A stretch of DNA of 64,000 bases, taken from positions 1 through 64,000 of the forward strand of contig CAJTFE010000017.1 in NCBI GenBank assembly GCA_910575725.1, given 5' to 3'. The notes beneath the pieces are model-generated. The model made no database searches. It was not told the origin of the DNA and saw only the letters and a list, made by a program, of their open reading frames with translations. Below are positions 45,005 to 55,198 of this stretch, one piece after another. Both the position numbers and the translations under genes were made by a program. The stretch is from Clostridia bacterium. GTDB lineage: Bacteria > Bacillota > Clostridia > Lachnospirales > Lachnospiraceae. Position 1 is the stretch's first letter. Each line of letters opens with the position of its first letter.

Positions 45005-46246
45005 CTATCCTTTCACTACGCCAACTGTGCGCAGACGCTTCACAGGTATCACCAAATCACCCTGATTTGCCATCACCTCATCAATATCCTTGTAAGCAAA
45101 CCGGCTCTCCTCTGCCACATCCCGTTTGTTCTTCTTTCCAAGAATCACTCCCTGATCCTTCAGATCCACCATCACCTCCTCACAGGTGAAGGCCGCCATA
45201 GCGCCTTTACGGGAGTAAGCCCTTCCAGCCCCATGGGAGGAGGAACAAAAGCTCAAAGGATTGCCAAGGCCCATCACGACATAGCTGTAGGAGCCCATGG
45301 CCCCCGGAATCACCGTAAGCTCTCCGTTTCCTGCCCGGACAGCGCCCTTGCGGTGTACCCAGACATTTTCCCCATAGTGGTTCTCCAATGCTGCGTAATT
45401 GTGGTGGCAGTTGATTTCATCCTGATATTCCAAGGTCAGATCTGTATGCCTGCCAATCCATTTCTCCAGAACCGCCTTCACGGCGAGGATCATTTTTTCC
45501 CTGTTTTCTCTGGCAAATGCCATAGATAAGTTCATCCAGTCAAGATATGCGCGCCCTTCCTCTGTATCTACAGGCAGAAAGGCCAGACGGTACTCGTCTG
45601 GCACCTGGCTGTACCAGCGGTTATTCAGCTCCCTGGCTTTTTGATGAAAATAATCGCAGACGGACTTTCCGAAGTGGCGGCTTCCGGAGTGAATCATCAC
45701 AGACAGATAGCCGTTGTCGTCCTCCTGGAGCTCAATGAAATGATTTCCGCCTCCCAAAGTTCCAATCTGGAAATAGCCTGCCTCCAGCTGCCCGAGAAGC
45801 TCTCCCTCTTTCTCATATCGGGACATCTCCTCAAGGGCCTGATCCATCGTATAGCAGGGCATGGGCGTTTTGTGATGGCTGAAGCCTACCGGAATATTCC
45901 GCAGAATGTCCCCTACCATTCCCTGGATGAGATTGCCGTTTCCTGTCATGGTTTCCTTAAGTACCTTTACCGGGATGTTGGTTCCCACATAGGCCATTCC
46001 GCAGCCGATATCCACGCCTACTGCATTCGGTATAATTACATCCTTTGCGGCGATCACGCCGCCGATGGGCATTCCCATGCCTGCATGGGTGTCCGGCATC
46101 AGACAGACCCACTTATGAAGGAACGGAAGCTGCATCAGATGCCGGGCCTGCTCCAGGCAGGATGCTTCCAAATCTTTTTCACTCTTAAGCCATACCTTTA
46201 AAGGATATTTCCCAAGCTCATTTTCTAACTCAAACATATACAACAC
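45005..46246 (-). CDS. rtcB: RNA-splicing ligase RtcB
   Basis: This 413-aa protein has metal sites in CLMPDTHAGMG, VDIGCGM, GGGNHFIEL and MIHSGSRHFG, and the guanylated histidine in SSSHGAGRAYSR near the end. RtcB joins 2',3'-cyclic phosphate and 5'-OH RNA ends using GTP and Mn. It is at the shorter end of the family. A palindromic repeat lies 6 bases upstream of the start. The start is preceded by AAGAGGTGTTGTAT. Confidence 0.93.
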   Translation of the reverse strand: MLYMFELENELGKYPLKVWLKSEKDLEASCLEQARHLMQLPFLHKWVCLMPDTHAGMGMPIGGVIAAKDVIIPNAVGVDIGCGMAYVGTNIPVKVLKETMTGNGNLIQGMVGDILRNIPVGFSHHKTPMPCYTMDQALEEMSRYEKEGELLGQLEAGYFQIGTLGGGNHFIELQEDDNGYLSVMIHSGSRHFGKSVCDYFHQKARELNNRWYSQVPDEYRLAFLPVDTEEGRAYLDWMNLSMAFARENREKMILAVKAVLEKWIGRHTDLTLEYQDEINCHHNYAALENHYGENVWVHRKGAVRAGNGELTVIPGAMGSYSYVVMGLGNPLSFCSSSHGAGRAYSRKGAMAAFTCEEVMVDLKDQGVILGKKNKRDVAEESRFAYKDIDEVMANQGDLVIPVKRLRTVGVVKG

Positions 46247-46251
46247 CTCTT

Positions 46252-46371
46252 ATTCCAGTTCCGTAATATCCTTCACCATACACGGGACTGAAATCAATTT
46301 CCAGCCACAAAAGCATGTGTCTGTAAATCGATTTGTGCATTGTGAAGGATATTACTGTTTCCAGTTCCGTA
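46252..46371. repeat. Palindromic repeat, copy 1
   Basis: A hairpin of about 110 bases: the outer stem AATATCCTTCAC with GTGAAGGATATT, the inner stem AAATCAATTT with AAATCGATTT. It is flanked by TTCCAGTTCCGTA on both sides (46253-46265, 46359-46371). Copy 2 is at 57950-58064. The rest of the gap to 46620 holds a second hairpin at 46509-46542. Confidence 0.8.
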
Positions 46372-46508
46372 TTTGCTTTCCTGTTACACCCATATGATAC
46401 AAAAAAAGGATTCTCCCATCATGTAAAAAAAGATGCGAACTTCCCTAAATGCCATTTTTACGAACGGAATCTCAAAAAAGAGTGCATGTATCCAAACTTC
46501 CAGGATCA

Positions 46509-46542
46509 AGAAACGGCCCAGCCTAAAGGCTGTGCCGTTTCT
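46509..46542. terminator. Hairpin between rtcB upstream region and lipoprotein gene
   Basis: AGAAACGGC (46509-46517) with GCCGTTTCT (46534-46542) and an inner AGCC/GGCT stem. It lies downstream of the lipoprotein gene (minus strand) and may end its transcript. Confidence 0.55.
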
Positions 46543-46620
46543 GTAAACGCTTTTCATGCTGTTTTATAAATACCGGTCATCCCGGCATTCTTTCTGCCTC
46601 GCTCTTATGTAAGGATTGGA

Positions 46621-47079
46621 TTACTCAACCTTGGTATATCCGCTGCCTTCCAGAGCTTCGCCGGTTGCCTTCAGAGAAAGACGGCTTCCGTTGCCTTCGA
46701 TAGCAAGCAGTCCCTGCTCAGCCAGCTTCTCTACTGCGTCACCGGTTGCATCGATGGTAATGGTAATGGAGTAAGTTCCTGTTCCTGCAGTGCCGGTGCA
46801 CTCTACGCCCTCAACAGCCGCATACTGCTCAACCATTGCGTCATAGGTTGTGGTCATCTGTCCCTGTGTAGCCTCGTCAAAGCCGGACATGTCTACATCG
46901 ATAACCTCGGTGATCTTCACAACCTTGTCGCCCTTTGCATCCAGAGTCATGGTATCAGACATCATCAGGCCGCTCTGCTCCTGCTCCATCTTATAGCTCA
47001 CTGTCTGCTCCTTGCCTCCGCATGCTGCCAGTGCAAGAGTCATGCAGAGAACCATTACTACACTTACAATCTTTTTCAT
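46621..47079 (-). CDS. DUF1307-like lipoprotein
   Basis: This 152-aa protein has a signal peptide and lipobox LALAACGGK (cysteine near residue 20). The mature part (KMEQEQSGLMMSDTMTLDAK) resembles the YehR/DUF1307 group. Start 47079 follows AAAAGGAAAA; the longer frame adds a non-signal extension. It is probably a surface lipoprotein of unknown role. Confidence 0.8.
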   Translation of the reverse strand: MKKIVSVVMVLCMTLALAACGGKEQTVSYKMEQEQSGLMMSDTMTLDAKGDKVVKITEVIDVDMSGFDEATQGQMTTTYDAMVEQYAAVEGVECTGTAGTGTYSITITIDATGDAVEKLAEQGLLAIEGNGSRLSLKATGEALEGSGYTKVE

Positions 47080-47244
47080 TTTTCCTTTTCTCCCCTCTAC
47101 AGGTAATAATTTGGCACCGCTTTTTATGTCGTGTACCAATAAGAAATTATACTCCTATTTTTCGTCCGTGTCTAGCCGGTTTTTTCGTCTCTTTATTAAA
47201 TTTTTCTTAACTTTTACGACTTTTTACGGGCTTTTTTTAAATAT

Positions 47245-49374
47245 CTACTCTACCGGCTCCTCGGGGATGAACACCCGTCCGGTATAGGCCGAGGACTCTG
47301 CCTTTACTTTCTCCTTTGCCTCCCTCACAAAATAATCCTGTGAACTTACGGAAGCCTTTCCTCTCCGATCCGCCTTCACATAGGTGTCGTCCGGCTGCAG
47401 CAAATGAGCCTTCACATTGTCCTGGAACTCCACATCCAAAATATGAATTACTTCTTTTTTAAGATTCTCCTGTTCAATGGGGAAGAGAATCTCCACACGC
47501 TTCTCCAGGTTACGGGGCATCCAGTCCGCACTTGCACAGTAGACCTCCTCCTGACCGCCGTTGTGGAAGTAGAAGATCCGGCTGTGCTCCAGGAAATTCC
47601 CCACAATGGATCGGACGGAGATATGCTCACTCACCTCAGGAATCCCCACCTTCAGACAGCAGATTCCCCGAATCAGCAGATCAATCTTCACCCCGGCAGA
47701 GGAGGCCTCATAGAGAGCTGCAATCACATCGGGATCGCAGAGCGAATTCATCTTCGCCATAATATGCCCTTCGCCGCCGTTTTCCGAATGCTCCTGCTCC
47801 CGGTGGATAAGGGAGAGGAAACGTTCCTTCAGCCAGATAGGCGCAAGAGAAAGCTTGTTCCACCCTACCGGCTCCGAATATCCGGACAGCATATTGAACA
47901 CGGCTGTGGCATCCTCGCCTATGGGCGCAGAGCAGGTCATAAGCCCCAGATCCGTGTATAGCTTCGCTGTGGAATCATTGTAATTGCCGGTGCCAAGATG
48001 CACATACCGTCGGATGCCGTCATCCTCCCGGCGTACCACCAGGGTGATCTTGCTGTGGGTCTTAAGGCCCACCAGTCCGTAAATCACGTGGCAGCCGGCC
48101 TTCTCAAGCATCTTGGCCCAGAGAATGTTATTCTCCTCGTCAAACCGGGCTTTCAGCTCTACAAGCACCGACACCTGCTTCCCGTTCTCCGCAGCCTGAG
48201 CCAGGGCTGCGATGATGGGCGAATTGCCGCTGACACGGTAAAGGGTCTGCTTGATAGCCAGAACCTTCGGATCCATGGAAGCGTCCCGAACAAGCTTTAC
48301 CACCGGGTCAAAGGTCTGGTAAGGATGGTGAAGCAGCACGTCGCCTTTGCGGATTTCCTCAAAAATATCGCAGTCCGCCGGAAGCTCCTTCACGGCCGCA
48401 GGCACATGCCTTGCATATTTCAGTGCGTCAAAACCATCCATGCCGTACATTTTCATCAGGAATGTCAGGTCCAGAGGGCCGACAATCTTGAAAATGGAAT
48501 CCTCCTTAATATTCAGCTCCTTGCGCAGGAGCTTTAGGAGGCGCTTATCCATCTTGTCCTCTACCTCCAGACGGATAGCCTCGCCCCACTGGCGCTTCTT
48601 TAACTGCTTCTGAATCTCCTTTAAGAGATCGGAAGCGTCATCCTCGTCAATGGTCAAATCGGCATTCCGCATCAGCCGGTAGGGATGGGCGCAGACAATG
48701 TTGTAGCTTAAGAATAGCTGCTGCATATTCCTCTCGATGATTTCCTCCAGCAGAATCACCACCTTGGAACCGTCCTTATCGTCAGGAAGACGCACAATCC
48801 GGGGAAGGACGGAGGGCACCTGCACAGTGGCAAACTCAAGCTCCTCAGTCTTTTCATTTTTCTTTGATAAGAGCGCCCCGATATTCAGAGATTTATTGCG
48901 GATCAGCGGAAAGGGACGAGAAGAATCCACAGCCATGGGGGTCAGCACCGGGTAGACATTCTCCCGGAAATACCGATCCGCATACCGCGCCTGCTCCTCG
49001 TTCAAGTCCTCATGCTCCTGCACTACTGTCAGCCCGTGCTGCCGCAGCAGGGGGAGAAGGGATCGGGAGTAGGTGGAATACTGGATCCCCACCATTTCCC
49101 GGGTGGCCTTGATAATCTCGTCAAGCTGCTCCTGGGGAGTGAGGCCGGCTATGTCCTTCTTGGTATACTTTGCGTGAACCATATCCTTTAAGGAAGCCAC
49201 ACGGATCATAAAAAATTCGTCCAGGTTGGAGGCCGTAATGCTCAAAAACTTTAACCGCTCAAAGAGGGGGATACTCTTATCCCTGGCCTCGCTTAACACA
49301 CGCTCATTAAATGCCAGCCAGGAAAGCTCCCGGTTCCGATAGTATTCGCTTTTGGTAAAATCCTTCTTTTCCAT
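47245..49374 (-). CDS. ppk1: Polyphosphate kinase
   Basis: This 709-aa protein has all four PPK1 domains. The phosphorylated histidine is H440 in GLKTHSK, with a second conserved HLGTGNYN at 459-466 and a third region near YFHNGGQEE. It makes polyphosphate from ATP. Its start is 3 bases from the ppx stop upstream on the minus strand, so the two form a synthesis/breakdown pair. Length is normal. Confidence 0.95.
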   Translation of the reverse strand: MEKKDFTKSEYYRNRELSWLAFNERVLSEARDKSIPLFERLKFLSITASNLDEFFMIRVASLKDMVHAKYTKKDIAGLTPQEQLDEIIKATREMVGIQYSTYSRSLLPLLRQHGLTVVQEHEDLNEEQARYADRYFRENVYPVLTPMAVDSSRPFPLIRNKSLNIGALLSKKNEKTEELEFATVQVPSVLPRIVRLPDDKDGSKVVILLEEIIERNMQQLFLSYNIVCAHPYRLMRNADLTIDEDDASDLLKEIQKQLKKRQWGEAIRLEVEDKMDKRLLKLLRKELNIKEDSIFKIVGPLDLTFLMKMYGMDGFDALKYARHVPAAVKELPADCDIFEEIRKGDVLLHHPYQTFDPVVKLVRDASMDPKVLAIKQTLYRVSGNSPIIAALAQAAENGKQVSVLVELKARFDEENNILWAKMLEKAGCHVIYGLVGLKTHSKITLVVRREDDGIRRYVHLGTGNYNDSTAKLYTDLGLMTCSAPIGEDATAVFNMLSGYSEPVGWNKLSLAPIWLKERFLSLIHREQEHSENGGEGHIMAKMNSLCDPDVIAALYEASSAGVKIDLLIRGICCLKVGIPEVSEHISVRSIVGNFLEHSRIFYFHNGGQEEVYCASADWMPRNLEKRVEILFPIEQENLKKEVIHILDVEFQDNVKAHLLQPDDTYVKADRRGKASVSSQDYFVREAKEKVKAESSAYTGRVFIPEEPVE

Positions 49375-49377
49375 TTC

Positions 49378-50916
49378 CTACACCTGCCTTTTCTGCCGGA
49401 TTACGGGCCGGATACTGAAAATTGTCTCGAAAAATTCCGCTTTGTGGGAAAAAAGCCCCTGCTCTAAAGTAATATCCTCCACCGTGTCCACCACGACGAT
49501 AAGCTCCCGCTCTTTTAAAGTAACTTTTACATTCTTAAACTTCTGGTTGTGGCTTCTGTCCATAGAATTCGCCACCCGTAAGATTGCGCTCAGCTTGGCG
49601 GTCAGAAGATAATCCTGCCGATCCAGACTGGATCCGATGGAAAATTCCTCAAAGGAGGCAAATTCCTCCGTATTAAAACGGATGGCGCTGGCGATAATCT
49701 CCCGCTCCCGGTGGGACAGTCCGATGATCTCCGTGGACATAACAATCTCATAGGAGCACTCCGCCGTGCGGTTCATGCTGATGTACTTTCCGCAGTCGTG
49801 AAGAAGCACCGCAATCTGAAGAAGCAGACGCTCCCGTTTTCCCATGCCGTGAATCCGCTTCATCTTATCGAAAATGGTAAGGGCCAGGTATTCCGTGCCC
49901 GCCAGGTGGGTTTTGTTGCTCTGGTAACGCTTGGCAATGTTCTTGGCTGCCTCCACGATGTCATTTTCAAAATTGTGGGAGGACTTGAAGATCTTTTTGC
50001 GCTCCGCATAGTCGTAGGCCAGGCCGTCGCTTAGATTCAGGCCCGGAATCCAGATGGTTTCCGCTCCCGTCTCTTCAATCAGACGTTTGTAGATAATCAG
50101 CGCCGGCATGATAAGGGACACATTTTCCGAAACAAGCCCCAGACGCTGTACCATGGCCTGGGGTGTCCGGGTCATAATCTCCTGGTAGAGCTGAACGTAT
50201 TCCTCCCGGCTTAGCATCAGGCTGTGCTCCATGGCATTGCGCTGCATAAACTGGGTAATATAGTCTCCCACCAAAATCATATTTTTAATCTCTCGATCTT
50301 TTAAGTACAGCCGCTTGTAGCTTTTCAGCTCATTGTTAATCATTTCCTCTATGATATCGCCGAAATGATTAGTGCGGCTCTCCACCTCCGCCAGGCGCTC
50401 CCGGATGCGCATGGTGCCCAGACGCATATTCTGGGTGGAAACCAGGGCATCCTTGTCAAAGAGGGAGATCTGGATACTTCCCCCTCCCACATCCACGATG
50501 GCCGTTCCCTTCTGAATGATTTTCTGAAAGGATTCCTCATTGGAAGCGATGGACTTGTAGCCTAAGAAGCGCTGCTCGGAGTTGCTTAAGACCTCGACGT
50601 CAAGGCCGGTGCGCACACGTATTTTGTCCAGAATCAAGAGACAGTTGCTGGTCTCCCGGATGGCGCTGGTGGCGCAGGCCCGGTAGTCGTCTACCTGGTA
50701 CTCCTTCATAATCCGGGTAAAGTCCTCAAGCACCCGGCATAGCTCCTCTAACATTTCATTGCTGATCTTCCCCTTGTTGTAGGCATCCCGGCCCAGTTCA
50801 ATGCCGTGGCGGATGTAGTCTATCTCCCGGATGCCGCTCTTGGGAACCAGCTCCAAAATCTTCATTCCCACCTCATAGGAACCAATATCAATTGCTGCAA
50901 AGGTTATTATCTGCAT
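49378..50916 (-). CDS. ppx: Ppx/GppA exopolyphosphatase
   Basis: This 512-aa protein starts MQIITFAAIDIGSYEVGMKI (actin-like ATPase fold, phosphate loop), has IVDVGGGSIQISLF near residue 140, and a C-terminal HD-like domain with LLHDCGKYI near 370. It degrades polyphosphate or pppGpp. It is next to ppk1 in the same direction. Confidence 0.92.
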   Translation of the reverse strand: MQIITFAAIDIGSYEVGMKILELVPKSGIREIDYIRHGIELGRDAYNKGKISNEMLEELCRVLEDFTRIMKEYQVDDYRACATSAIRETSNCLLILDKIRVRTGLDVEVLSNSEQRFLGYKSIASNEESFQKIIQKGTAIVDVGGGSIQISLFDKDALVSTQNMRLGTMRIRERLAEVESRTNHFGDIIEEMINNELKSYKRLYLKDREIKNMILVGDYITQFMQRNAMEHSLMLSREEYVQLYQEIMTRTPQAMVQRLGLVSENVSLIMPALIIYKRLIEETGAETIWIPGLNLSDGLAYDYAERKKIFKSSHNFENDIVEAAKNIAKRYQSNKTHLAGTEYLALTIFDKMKRIHGMGKRERLLLQIAVLLHDCGKYISMNRTAECSYEIVMSTEIIGLSHREREIIASAIRFNTEEFASFEEFSIGSSLDRQDYLLTAKLSAILRVANSMDRSHNQKFKNVKVTLKERELIVVVDTVEDITLEQGLFSHKAEFFETIFSIRPVIRQKRQV

Positions 50917-50920
50917 ATTC

Positions 50921-51367
50921 TCACGCCTTTCCGGTACTGCCGAATCCGCCCCGGTCTTTGTTTAACAGGACGTCGGTTTCTTCAAAGGATAGTTCCGGCT
51001 GATGCTCCACTATGCGGAACTGGCAGATCCGATCGTTTACATGGATCTGGGTGTCCCGAAGGGCATAGGCCGGCATAAACCATTGATCGTTGTCGCCGCA
51101 GTAGGTTTCGTCTATGACTCCCATACTGTTAGTCTGAATAATTCCAAAGCTCTTAAAGGTGCTGCTTCTCGGCACCACATGGGCCTCCCAGCCTTTGGGC
51201 AGCTCCATGGCAATGCCAAGAGGAATCAGCCGGAACTCTCCGGCCTTCATGGACACTTCCTCGGCGGCTCTCAGATCGATCCAGTCGGATTTTCCTCCGA
51301 TGTATTGAAGCCGTTCAATTTTATCTGTAAAATATTTTATCCGTATGGTTTTCTTCTGTTCCGGCAT
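50921..51367 (-). CDS. dut: dUTP diphosphatase
   Basis: This 148-aa protein shows the dUTPase motifs [11 protein letters not shown] (about 66-76), [14 protein letters not shown] (about 83-96) and the C-terminal RGGFGSTG. It hydrolyses dUTP to dUMP. It lies four bases from ppx on the same strand and close after cinA. Confidence 0.93.
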   Translation of the reverse strand: MPEQKKTIRIKYFTDKIERLQYIGGKSDWIDLRAAEEVSMKAGEFRLIPLGIAMELPKGWEAHVVPRSSTFKSFGIIQTNSMGVIDETYCGDNDQWFMPAYALRDTQIHVNDRICQFRIVEHQPELSFEETDVLLNKDRGGFGSTGKA

Positions 51368-51380
51368 GAATTTTTGCTCC

Positions 51381-52631
51381 TTAAAATTTGATGGTCTCTA
51401 ATATGCTGGTGCGCAGAAGGGTCAGAGCCGCAACAACAGCGCTCTCCCGAATCTTCATGCGGTTTCCTGTAAAATGATATTCCTCTACCCGCATATTTCC
51501 CTTGACGGACACGGCGATGTAGACAAGACCCACGGGCTTTTCCTTTGTACCTCCGTCGGGCCCTGCGATTCCGGTGATGGATACGGCCACGTCGGAACCT
51601 GTGGTCAGAATGGCGCCCTTTGCCATTTCCTTCGCTGTCTTATCACTGACTGCGCCGAATTCCTTCAGGGTCAGCTTTTTAACTCCGATAAGCTTGCGCT
51701 TTGCCTTGTTGGAGTAGGTGATAAAGCCCTGCTTTAATACCTCGGAAGCTCCCTGGACATTCACCAGACGTCCGGTAAAGAGGCCTCCGGTACAGGATTC
51801 TACGGTCGTCAGCGTCAGATCCTGCTCCTTTAAAAGCTGGACTACGGATTCCTCCAGGGTCATCTTCTCGTTTGTAGTGTAGATGCTGCCGCCGAAGCGC
51901 ACCTTCAGCTCCCGGATGACGGGCTTCATCAGCTTCCTGGCTGCCGCCTCGTCTGCCGCTTTGGCGGTGAGCCGCAGATGGACTTCTCCAATCTTGGCAT
52001 AGGTGGCTATGGTGGGATTGGTCTGCTTTTCTATGAGATCCGCTATCATCGTCTCCACCCGGCTCTCTCCCATGCCGCAGATCTTGATCATCTCGGACAC
52101 GATAATCTCCGGCTGTTTCTGATTGAGATAGGGGAAAATGTCCTTTTCGAACATGGGCTTCATCTCTCCTGGAGGTCCCGGCAGAAGGATAAGCGTTTTT
52201 TCTCCCTCCTCCAGAATGAGCCCAGGGGCGGTTCCGTTGTCGTTGTCTACTACAATGGCTCCCTCGGGGACAAGGGCCTGCTTCCAGTTGTTGTCTGTGA
52301 TCTCTTTGATGCCTCTGGTGTCAAAGAACTTTTGAATCATCTCCCGGCTGCGGGGATCCTCCACCAGCTTTTTTCCAAGAACCCTGGCTGCCGCTTCTTT
52401 TGTCAAGTCATCCTTGGTGGGGCCTAAGCCGCCTCCTAAGATGACAATGTCGGAACGTTCCAGGGCCAGCTTCAGTGTTTCCTCCAGGCGGTCGGGATTG
52501 TCCCCCACTACAGTCTGGTAATAGAGGGAAAGGCCAAGCTGCGCACATTTCTCTGAGAGATAAGCGGCGTTGGTGTTCACGATATTTCCCAACAGTATCT
52601 CGGTTCCTACGGAAATCAGTTCTACTATCAT
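51381..52631 (-). CDS. cinA: CinA-family protein
   Basis: This 416-aa protein has an N-terminal molybdopterin-binding-like domain ([15 protein letters not shown] and [11 protein letters not shown]) and a C-terminal amidohydrolase domain ([14 protein letters not shown] and [11 protein letters not shown]) of the NMN deamidase/PncC kind. It probably acts in pyridine nucleotide repair. It overlaps no gene; pgsA ends 1 base upstream. Confidence 0.93.
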   Translation of the reverse strand: MIVELISVGTEILLGNIVNTNAAYLSEKCAQLGLSLYYQTVVGDNPDRLEETLKLALERSDIVILGGGLGPTKDDLTKEAAARVLGKKLVEDPRSREMIQKFFDTRGIKEITDNNWKQALVPEGAIVVDNDNGTAPGLILEEGEKTLILLPGPPGEMKPMFEKDIFPYLNQKQPEIIVSEMIKICGMGESRVETMIADLIEKQTNPTIATYAKIGEVHLRLTAKAADEAAARKLMKPVIRELKVRFGGSIYTTNEKMTLEESVVQLLKEQDLTLTTVESCTGGLFTGRLVNVQGASEVLKQGFITYSNKAKRKLIGVKKLTLKEFGAVSDKTAKEMAKGAILTTGSDVAVSITGIAGPDGGTKEKPVGLVYIAVSVKGNMRVEEYHFTGNRMKIRESAVVAALTLLRTSILETIKF

Positions 52632-52632
52632 G

Positions 52633-53175
52633 TCAGATGTCTCCTTCCAATAATACGCCCTTATTTTTTACCAGGTAATCCACAAGGGAAATCACCGTCA
52701 ATATGAGGGCCGTCCAGACTACAATGGTTTCTACGATTGCAAATGTCTCTCCCAGATCCAGAATCAGCAGTATAATCATCAGCATCTGAAAGGTTGTTTT
52801 AAACTTTCCCCAATAGCTTGCCGCAATTACCACTCCATTATCCGAAGCTACCAGGCGAAATCCGCTGATAATGAATTCACGGGCAATAATTACAATGACA
52901 ATCCAGGCGGCCAGCCGCTTCAGCTCTACCAGACAGATCATGGCGGAGCAGACCAGCAGCTTGTCTGCCAAGGGATCCATGAATTTTCCGAAGTTGGTGA
53001 CCAGGTTGTACTTTCGGGCGATTTTTCCGTCCAGGAGGTCTGTAAGGCTTGCAATGATAAAAATAGCCAGGGCGTAATACTTTCCATAACTGCCGCCCAG
53101 ATCCGTCAGCAGAAAGAGGACGAAAAAGGGGATTAACAGTATGCGCAGGACGGTTAGTTTGTTTGGCAGATTCAT
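52633..53175 (-). CDS. pgsA: CDP-diacylglycerol-glycerol-3-phosphate 3-phosphatidyltransferase
   Basis: This 180-aa membrane protein has the CDP-alcohol phosphotransferase motif DLLDGKIARKY followed by GKFMDPLADKLL at residues 46-72. It makes phosphatidylglycerol phosphate. It overlaps rimO by 4 bases, which implies coupling. Confidence 0.94.
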   Translation of the reverse strand: MNLPNKLTVLRILLIPFFVLFLLTDLGGSYGKYYALAIFIIASLTDLLDGKIARKYNLVTNFGKFMDPLADKLLVCSAMICLVELKRLAAWIVIVIIAREFIISGFRLVASDNGVVIAASYWGKFKTTFQMLMIILLILDLGETFAIVETIVVWTALILTVISLVDYLVKNKGVLLEGDI

Positions 53176-54494
53176 ATAAGCTCTCCTATCAAATCGTATT
53201 CGCAGGCTCCTGTGACGCGGACTTTTGCGAAGTCTCCGCTCATCAGTGTTTCCTCCGTGTTGATGAAAATATAGCCGTCTACATCGGGAGCGTCCCGGTA
53301 GGTGCGGCCTACATAGGCATTTTCCCCGGATACCCGGCCTTCGATCAGAACCTCAAGCTCCCGGCCTTTCATGGCTTCCGCTTTCTCAAAGGCTATCTCC
53401 TGCTGAAGCTCCATCAGCTCGGCCTGACGGTTCTCTTTTACTTCCTCGTCAATCTGCCCCGGCATCTGTGCGGCCGGAGTGTCCTCTTCCTGGGAGTAAG
53501 TGAATACGCCGAGGCGGTCAAATTCGCAGGTGTCTATGAAGGACATGAGTTCTCTGTGATCTTCCTCTGTCTCTCCGGGAAATCCGGTGATGAGCGTGGT
53601 TCTAAGGCAGATGTCGGGGAGGGCTTCTCTGAGATCGGCGATGATCTGCTCCAAATCGGCTCTTGTTGTTCTTCTTCCCATGCGCTTCAGGATGGGATCG
53701 GAGGCGTGTTGGATGGGCAGATCCAGATAGCGGCAGAGCTTTGGCTCTTCTTGTAATACCTGGATAAGCTCTTTTGTGATTTCCTCCGGATAGCAGTATT
53801 GGAGACGTATCCAGCGCAGGCCCTTGATCCTGCACAGCTCTCTTAATAAAGCCGGGAGACGTTTTTCTCCGTAGAGGTCTAAACCGTAGAGCGTGGTTTC
53901 CTGGGCTACCAGGATGAGTTCTTTTACGCCTTGCCCCGCCAGATCCGCCGCTTCCTTAAGAAGCTCTTCCATGGGAACGCTTCGATAAGGGCCGCGTATC
54001 CTGGGGATGATGCAGTAGGTGCAGTGTTTGTCGCAGCCTTCGGCTATCTTCAGATGTGCGTAGTGGCCGCCGGTGGTAAGCTGGCGGCCTGCCTTTGGCC
54101 TTACCAGGCGGTTTAAACTTTCGAGCTTTTGTTCTTTCTGGCCTTTTAAGGCTTTTTCCAGGATCTCTGGGAGCGCATCGTAGGCGGTGGTGCCTATGAC
54201 GGCATCTACTTCGGGGATCTCTTCTGTGATTTCCCGGCTGTAGCGCTGCGCCAGGCATCCTGTGACAATGAGGGCTCTGCATGGGCCGGTTTTCCGGTAT
54301 TCGGCCATCTCGAGTATGGTGTTGATGCTTTCTTCCTTGGCATCGTTTATGAAGCAGCAGGTGTTAATGATTATGACTTCGGCTTCGGTCTCGTCGTCGG
54401 TGAAGGTGTGGCCTTCTTTTTCTAAGAGGCCCAGCATTTGCTCGGAATCTACGAGGTTTTTGTCGCAGCCGAGGGATATAAATAGTAGTTTCAT
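53172..54494 (-). CDS. rimO: Ribosomal protein S12 methylthiotransferase
   Basis: This 440-aa radical-SAM protein has the N-terminal methylthiotransferase domain (FISLGCDKNLVDSEQM), the CxxxCxxC cluster in GCDKHCTYCIIPRIRG near residue 148, and a C-terminal TRAM domain. It adds a methylthio group to an aspartate of S12. Start 54494 (MKLLFISLGC) is chosen over the longer frame, as it matches the family N-terminus. Confidence 0.93.
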   Translation of the reverse strand: MKLLFISLGCDKNLVDSEQMLGLLEKEGHTFTDDETEAEVIIINTCCFINDAKEESINTILEMAEYRKTGPCRALIVTGCLAQRYSREITEEIPEVDAVIGTTAYDALPEILEKALKGQKEQKLESLNRLVRPKAGRQLTTGGHYAHLKIAEGCDKHCTYCIIPRIRGPYRSVPMEELLKEAADLAGQGVKELILVAQETTLYGLDLYGEKRLPALLRELCRIKGLRWIRLQYCYPEEITKELIQVLQEEPKLCRYLDLPIQHASDPILKRMGRRTTRADLEQIIADLREALPDICLRTTLITGFPGETEEDHRELMSFIDTCEFDRLGVFTYSQEEDTPAAQMPGQIDEEVKENRQAELMELQQEIAFEKAEAMKGRELEVLIEGRVSGENAYVGRTYRDAPDVDGYIFINTEETLMSGDFAKVRVTGACEYDLIGELI

Positions 54495-54581
54495 TGTTGT
54501 GGTTGTCCTTTTTGGTTGGTCTTGTTTTATTATAGTGGATTGAGGGGGGAAATTCAATATGTGGGGGGATTTTTTGGGATG

Positions 54582-54987
54582 TTATTTGCGGAGGACTATG
54601 TAGCGGTCGTGGGGCATGGCTATGCCTTTGTAGTGTTTGATCCAGCTGTCGGCTGGGTGCATTCCGATCCGGAGGGCGGCTTTTTGGGATGGGATGTTTG
54701 TGTTTCGGATGATGGAGCAGACTTCGGGGGCTTTTAGAACTTCGAAGGCGTATTTTTTGCAGGCTTTTGCTGCTTCGACGGCGTAGCCTTTGTGCCAGTG
54801 GGCGCGCTGGAATAGGTAGCCTATCTCGAGGACTTTTTGTTCTTTCCAGGGCTGCCAGGTGAGGCCGCATTGGCCGATGAGCCCGCCGGTTTCTTTTTGA
54901 ATGACTGCCCATAGACCGAAACCCCATTTTTTATAACGCTCGATTTGTCTGTCCAGCCATTCTTGTACTTCTTGACTTTTGTTTTTT
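54582..54987 (-). pseudogene. GNAT acetyltransferase remnant (N-terminus missing)
   Basis: A frame with no start codon reads EVQEWLDRQIERYKKWGFGL, then GGLIGQCGLTWQPW, then LEIGYLFQRAHWHKGYAVEA and ends DRYIVLRK, which are motifs A and B of the RimJ/RimL acetyltransferase group. A stop lies upstream in the same frame, at about 54988-54990, and the expected first 60 residues are absent. Longer frames on the same strand here are shadows. Confidence 0.7.
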
Positions 54988-55198
54988 GTTTACCTGTCAG
55001 GGTAATTTTATTATAATGATTTTTGTATCGCAGTTTCATGAAAAGGGGATACTCCATGAACAAAAGAACACGCGGTTTTTCTTGTTCAGGGAAGGTTGTT
55101 TTTCTTGAATGTTAAAACGCGTTGCTTGCGGCAACGGGCGGTTCTGCCTACAATAGCGGTAACAGCTGTAACGGCTGTAAGAAAGGAGGCTATTACGA

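Noticed and set aside
47404..48613. Plus-strand frames across ppk1
   Set aside because: Mirror frames of a well-supported kinase; no motifs or ribosome sites.
54364..54927. 187-aa minus-strand frame before rimO
   Set aside because: Composition is biased to arginine, proline and serine, and a different frame of the same stretch matches a GNAT acetyltransferase.
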